Shown here piece by piece: positions 6,801 to 9,114 of a DNA stretch of 9,114 nt (position 1 is the stretch's first letter; every line of letters begins with the position of its first letter). The notes under the pieces are model-generated. The model worked only from the letters and a program-made list of their open reading frames with translations. It made no database searches and was not told where the DNA came from. Origin of the DNA: Phyllobacteriaceae bacterium (GTDB taxonomy: Bacteria > Pseudomonadota > Alphaproteobacteria > Rhizobiales > Rhizobiaceae); NCBI GenBank assembly GCA_024645155.1, contig JAHEGF010000127.1, forward strand, positions 1 to 9,114. The letters are read 5' to 3'. The position numbers and the translations under genes are program-made.

Positions 6801-6829
6801 AAAAAGAAACCCGGCATGGATAGCCGGGT
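6801..6829 (-). terminator. Intrinsic terminator of rpsT
   Basis: On the minus strand the stem ACCCGGC/GCCGGGT (7 bp; 6823-6829 with 6809-6815) closes a 7-base loop and is followed by TTCTTTTT (6808-6801). It lies 29 bp after the rpsT stop. It separates rpsT from dnaA. Confidence 0.9.
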
Positions 6830-6831
6830 CG

Positions 6832-6859
6832 ATTTTGCCGGTGATGCAATTTTGCCGGT
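6832..6859. repeat. Tandem 11-bp direct repeat at the rpsT 3' end
   Basis: ATTTTGCCGGT occurs at 6832-6842 and 6849-6859, 17 bp apart; the second copy touches the rpsT stop codon. Its first ten bases recur inverted at 6195-6204 in front of dnaA. Function unknown. Confidence 0.45.
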
Positions 6860-7125
6860 CAGGCGCTCAGGGCTTTGACCCGCTTGGCCAGTCGCGAAAC
6901 TTTGCGGGCGACGGTATTCTTGTGCAGGACGCCTTTGGTAACAGCGCGCATAAGTTCGGGCTGTGCCGCAACAAGCGATTGTGCCGCAGCATCCTTGTCG
7001 CCGCTGGCGATCGCTTCTTCGACCTTGCGAATAAATCCGCGAACACGCGTGCGGCGCGACTTGTTGACCTCGGTTTGGCGTGCGATTTTCCGCGTCGCCT
7101 TCTTGGCCGAGCTGGTATTGGCCAT
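6859..7125 (-). CDS. rpsT: 30S ribosomal protein S20
   Basis: An 88-residue, lysine- and arginine-rich protein (E. coli S20 is 87) that binds 16S rRNA early in small-subunit assembly. Seen: the family N-terminus MANTSSAKKATRK, the central KSRRTRVRGFIRKVEEAI (22-39), and GVLHKNTVARKVSRLAKRV (65-83). The frame continues upstream to 7146, but the conserved MANTxSAKK start at 7125 with GAGAGG four bases upstream fixes the true start. It is a single-gene unit: a strong sigma-70 promoter (7217-7245), a structured leader of about 85 bases and an intrinsic terminator. In E. coli S20 represses its own translation; whether the leader here serves a similar purpose is unknown. Its position directly upstream of dnaA is common in alphaproteobacteria. 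Confidence 0.97.
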   Translation of the reverse strand: MANTSSAKKATRKIARQTEVNKSRRTRVRGFIRKVEEAIASGDKDAAAQSLVAAQPELMRAVTKGVLHKNTVARKVSRLAKRVKALSA

Positions 7126-7174
7126 GGTGCCTCTCTTCAATAACAAAATGGTCCGGTCAGTTGGCGAGCGGACG

Positions 7175-7205
7175 AAACAAAAGGAGGCGGCCGAACAGCC
7201 ACCTC
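7175..7205 (-). terminator. Hairpin with T-rich tail inside the rpsT leader (attenuator or echA terminator)
   Basis: On the minus strand GAGGTGGC (7205-7198) pairs with GCCGCCTC (7191-7184): 8 bp including one G/U, closing a 6-base TGTTCG loop. CTTTTGTTT (7183-7175) follows, as in an intrinsic terminator. It would end readthrough from the enoyl-CoA hydratase gene. But the rpsT promoter lies upstream of it, so rpsT transcripts must pass it too, starting only about 5 bases before the stem. It may therefore be a leaky attenuator or a 5' stabilising stem-loop. Confidence 0.65.
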
Positions 7206-7216
7206 AGTTGCGGCAG

Positions 7217-7245
7217 CTTATAGTCCAGCTTTCCAAAGGCGTCAA
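7217..7245 (-). promoter_or_regulatory. Sigma-70 type promoter of rpsT
   Basis: On the minus strand TTGACG (7245-7240), a 17-base spacer, then TATAAG (7222-7217): five of six matches in each box at the ideal spacing. The start of transcription is expected near 7210, giving a leader of about 85 bases before ATG 7125. It is the best promoter match in the window. Confidence 0.8.
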
Positions 7246-7295
7246 CGCCATCGATGCCCGCAATTCCGTATGAAATTGGCGAAAATCCGTTCCCG

Positions 7296-8069
7296 TCAGC
7301 GGTTTTTGAAATTTGCGCTGCGTTTTTCGACAAAAGCCGTCATGCCCTCCGTCTGATCGTCCAGCGCAAACATCGAGTGGAAAACACGCCGTTCATGCCG
7401 CAGGCCCTCGGCAAGGGTGGTCTCGAACGACCGGTTGACCGCTTCCTTGGTCATCATGGCTGCAGGAAGCGAGAAATCGGCGATTTTTCCGGCAGCCTTC
7501 AAGGCTTCCTCGATCAGTTCGCCGACCGGCACGATGCGCGACACCAAACCGCTGCGTTCCGCTTCCTCTGCATCCATCATCCTCCCGGTCAGGCACATAT
7601 CCATTGCCTTTGCCTTGCCAACGGCCCGCGTCAGGCGCTGTGATCCGCCCATTCCAGGCATGACACCGAGAGTAATTTCCGGCTGTCCGAATTTGGCATT
7701 GTCGGCAGCAATGATGAAGTCGCACATCATCGCCAGTTCACATCCGCCCCCAAGGGCATAGCCGGCGACCGCGGCGATGATCGGCTTTCGCACCCGCGTC
7801 AACGCTTCCCATGCGGCGAAGAAGTCGGTGTTGTATGCCTCGACATAAGTAAGCGAGAGCATCTGCTTGATATCCGCGCCGGCGGCAAAGGCCTTGCTTG
7901 ATCCGGTTATCACGATGGCACCGATTTTCGCATCGGCATCAAACTCCGCGGCAGCCTTTGTGACTTCGCCCATGACCGTTGTATTCAGCGCATTGAGGGC
8001 TTCCGGCCGGTTGAGTGTGATGACACCGACTCTCCCCTTCCGCTCGGACAGAATTGTCGAATAGGCCAT
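7296..8069 (-). CDS. Enoyl-CoA hydratase (crotonase family)
   Basis: A 257-residue cytosolic crotonase; it adds water across trans-2-enoyl-CoA to give L-3-hydroxyacyl-CoA in fatty-acid beta-oxidation or amino-acid breakdown. Seen: the LNRPEALNALN start (19-29), the oxyanion-hole segments FAAGADI (61-67) and AGYALGGGCELAM (102-114), the two catalytic glutamates of true hydratases at 111 (GGCE) and 131 (FGQPEITLG), GMGGSQRLTR (139-148), and the C-terminal EGMTAFVEKRSANF (241-254). Length matches monofunctional hydratases. The frame is open to a TTG at 8117, but ATG 8069 carries AAGGAGA with 7-base spacing (8083-8077) and gives the family N-terminus MAYSTI. It lies 102 bp after mutM, with no terminator between them, so cotranscription is possible. 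Exact chain-length preference cannot be told. Confidence 0.93.
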   Translation of the reverse strand: MAYSTILSERKGRVGVITLNRPEALNALNTTVMGEVTKAAAEFDADAKIGAIVITGSSKAFAAGADIKQMLSLTYVEAYNTDFFAAWEALTRVRKPIIAAVAGYALGGGCELAMMCDFIIAADNAKFGQPEITLGVMPGMGGSQRLTRAVGKAKAMDMCLTGRMMDAEEAERSGLVSRIVPVGELIEEALKAAGKIADFSLPAAMMTKEAVNRSFETTLAEGLRHERRVFHSMFALDDQTEGMTAFVEKRSANFKNR

Positions 8070-8171
8070 GGGTGGTTCTCCTTGCTTGCGGGTTGCCCTG
8101 GATTGTTGCCGAACCAATTACCCGTAACGGGAGAAGTTTGAAACCCGGTGTGGCGAAAAGTCTTTACCGGT

Positions 8172-9065
8172 CTAGACCTGACAATCGGGACACAAGAAGG
8201 TCGAACGCCCGTTTTGCTGGATGCGCCTGACAGTGCCGCCGCATTGCGCCCTGGAGCAGGCTTCGCCCTCGCGGTCATATACCGAGAAACTGTGCTGGAA
8301 GTAGCCAAGCGAACCATCGGTCAGCCGGTGATCGCGCAACGTTGATCCGCCGGCTTCGATGGCATCGGCAACAACCGCGCGAATGGCGCCGGAAAGGTTT
8401 TCCACCCTGTTGCGCGCCACTGCCGATCGTGCTGCCAGGGTTGACGCGGTGCGCAGGGGCGACAATCCTGCCCGCCACAACGCCTCGCAGACGTAGATAT
8501 TTCCAAGACCGGCAACCAGGCGCTGGTCCATCAGTGCAGCCTTCAAGGATGTTTTCCTGCCAGCCATCAAAGCGGCAAGCGCAGGTCCATCAAGGGTATT
8601 TCCGGTCGGTTCGATACCCAGCCTTGAAATCATCGGATGCATTTCGAGTTCGTCGCGGCTGCAAAGAAGCATGAAGCCGAACCGCCGCGGGTCATTGTAG
8701 ACAAGCTGAATGGCACTTCCATTCGTTGCGCTCAGGTGAAAGACCACGTGATCGTGGCGCGCCGCACCGTTCTGCTCGTGGAAGCGTCTGTCCGGCATGA
8801 AGCTTTCGCCGTCTCTGATTATCCGGAAGGATCCTGACATTCCCAGATGCGCAATCAAGACAGGTCCCTGGCTGAAATGGACAAGGAGATACTTCGCCCG
8901 ACGGCCAATTTCGCTGATGCGCCGGTTCGCCAATCGCTCGGCAAAATCCGGTGCGAAGGGGAACCGAAGGTTTGCGCGCCGAAGTTCGACCTTGCGAACG
9001 AGGGCGCCTTCAAGAACCGGCTGCAGTCCGCGGCGGACTGTCTCGACTTCTGGCAATTCAGGCAT
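8172..9065 (-). CDS. mutM: Formamidopyrimidine-DNA glycosylase (Fpg)
   Basis: A 297-residue bifunctional glycosylase/AP lyase that removes 8-oxoguanine and ring-opened purines. Seen: the obligatory N-terminus MPELPEVETVRRGL, with Pro2 (the attacking amine once Met is removed) and Glu3; Lys58 in RRAKYLL; HLGMSGSF (73-80); NDPRRFG (124-130); the helix-two-turn-helix QRLVAGLGNIYVCEALW (181-197); and the zinc finger with cysteines at 270, 275, 292 and 295 around NGRSTF (285-290), whose arginine contacts DNA. The first zinc pair is spaced CX4C, not CX2C as in E. coli; as I recall this is usual in alphaproteobacterial Fpg. The fixed N-terminus settles the start at 9065, although no good Shine-Dalgarno precedes it. 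Length is slightly above E. coli (269). Confidence 0.97.
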   Translation of the reverse strand: MPELPEVETVRRGLQPVLEGALVRKVELRRANLRFPFAPDFAERLANRRISEIGRRAKYLLVHFSQGPVLIAHLGMSGSFRIIRDGESFMPDRRFHEQNGAARHDHVVFHLSATNGSAIQLVYNDPRRFGFMLLCSRDELEMHPMISRLGIEPTGNTLDGPALAALMAGRKTSLKAALMDQRLVAGLGNIYVCEALWRAGLSPLRTASTLAARSAVARNRVENLSGAIRAVVADAIEAGGSTLRDHRLTDGSLGYFQHSFSVYDREGEACSRAQCGGTVRRIQQNGRSTFLCPDCQV

Positions 9066-9085
9066 CGGGAGCGATGAGTTGCAGG

Positions 9086-9094
9086 AAGGAGGTG
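9086..9094 (+). promoter_or_regulatory. Possible ribosome binding site of a divergent gene beyond the right edge
   Basis: AAGGAGGTG on the plus strand is a near-complete Shine-Dalgarno, four bases after its GG before a GTG at 9097. In related genomes ubiE is often divergent from mutM, so this may be its 5' end, but only 18 bases of possible coding sequence are visible and they cannot be identified. Confidence 0.25.
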
Positions 9095-9114
9095 CCGTGG
9101 CGCCCGGCCGGAAT

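Noticed and set aside
7126..7146. Seven extra residues at the S20 N-terminus
   Set aside because: S20 proteins begin MANTxSAKK; the added stretch covers the ribosome site.
8070..8117. TTG at 8117 as the start of the enoyl-CoA hydratase
   Set aside because: The added 16 residues do not match the family, and ATG 8069 has a strong Shine-Dalgarno.
8121..8131. CCCGT-A-ACGGG dyad between mutM and the enoyl-CoA hydratase gene as a terminator
   Set aside because: The one-base centre cannot form a stable hairpin loop and no T-run follows. A small operator is possible but a dyad of this size is common by chance.

Overview
The window looks like a chromosomal segment of an alphaproteobacterium, most likely of the order Hyphomicrobiales (Rhizobiales). 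The gene order mutM - enoyl-CoA hydratase - rpsT - dnaA - dnaN - recF - moeB is, from memory, the dnaA neighbourhood of Brucella- and Mesorhizobium-like bacteria. The proteins also fit: DnaA, DnaN, RecF, a MoeB-family protein with YRDLFPEPPP, and a formamidopyrimidine-DNA glycosylase with a CX4C zinc arm. Every supported gene is on the minus strand, so transcription runs from right to left as printed.

Reading with transcription: mutM (8172-9065, base excision repair) is followed by an enoyl-CoA hydratase (7296-8069) and rpsT (6859-7125, ribosomal protein S20). rpsT has the best promoter in the window, a hairpin with a T-rich tail inside its leader, and a clear intrinsic terminator after it (6801-6829). 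A long gene-free stretch (6083-6800) follows, with A-tracts, a 16-bp perfect palindrome and several smaller dyads. It must carry the dnaA promoter, because the rpsT terminator isolates dnaA. Then come dnaA (4556-6082), a 197-bp gap with an inverted repeat, dnaN (3240-4358) and recF (2059-3234, 5 bp after dnaN). A MoeB/ThiF-type adenylyltransferase (1245-2027) lies 31 bp after recF. Finally an aconitase X gene (1-1245) overlaps the moeB stop by one base and runs off the left edge. The last four genes are packed like one operon.

Functionally the core is replication initiation (DnaA), the sliding clamp (DnaN) and gap repair (RecF), with repair (MutM) and translation (S20) upstream and two metabolic genes downstream. 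The aconitase X gene, a candidate cis-3-hydroxy-L-proline dehydratase, is the least expected member.

Several starts were set differently from the longest open frame: GTG for aconitase X, and internal ATGs for dnaN, dnaA, rpsT and the hydratase. I found no CRISPR array, tRNA, rRNA, insertion sequence or canonical DnaA-box cluster. I see no clear undescribed system. The best leads are the rpsT leader hairpin, the dnaA upstream palindrome and the aconitase X linkage.
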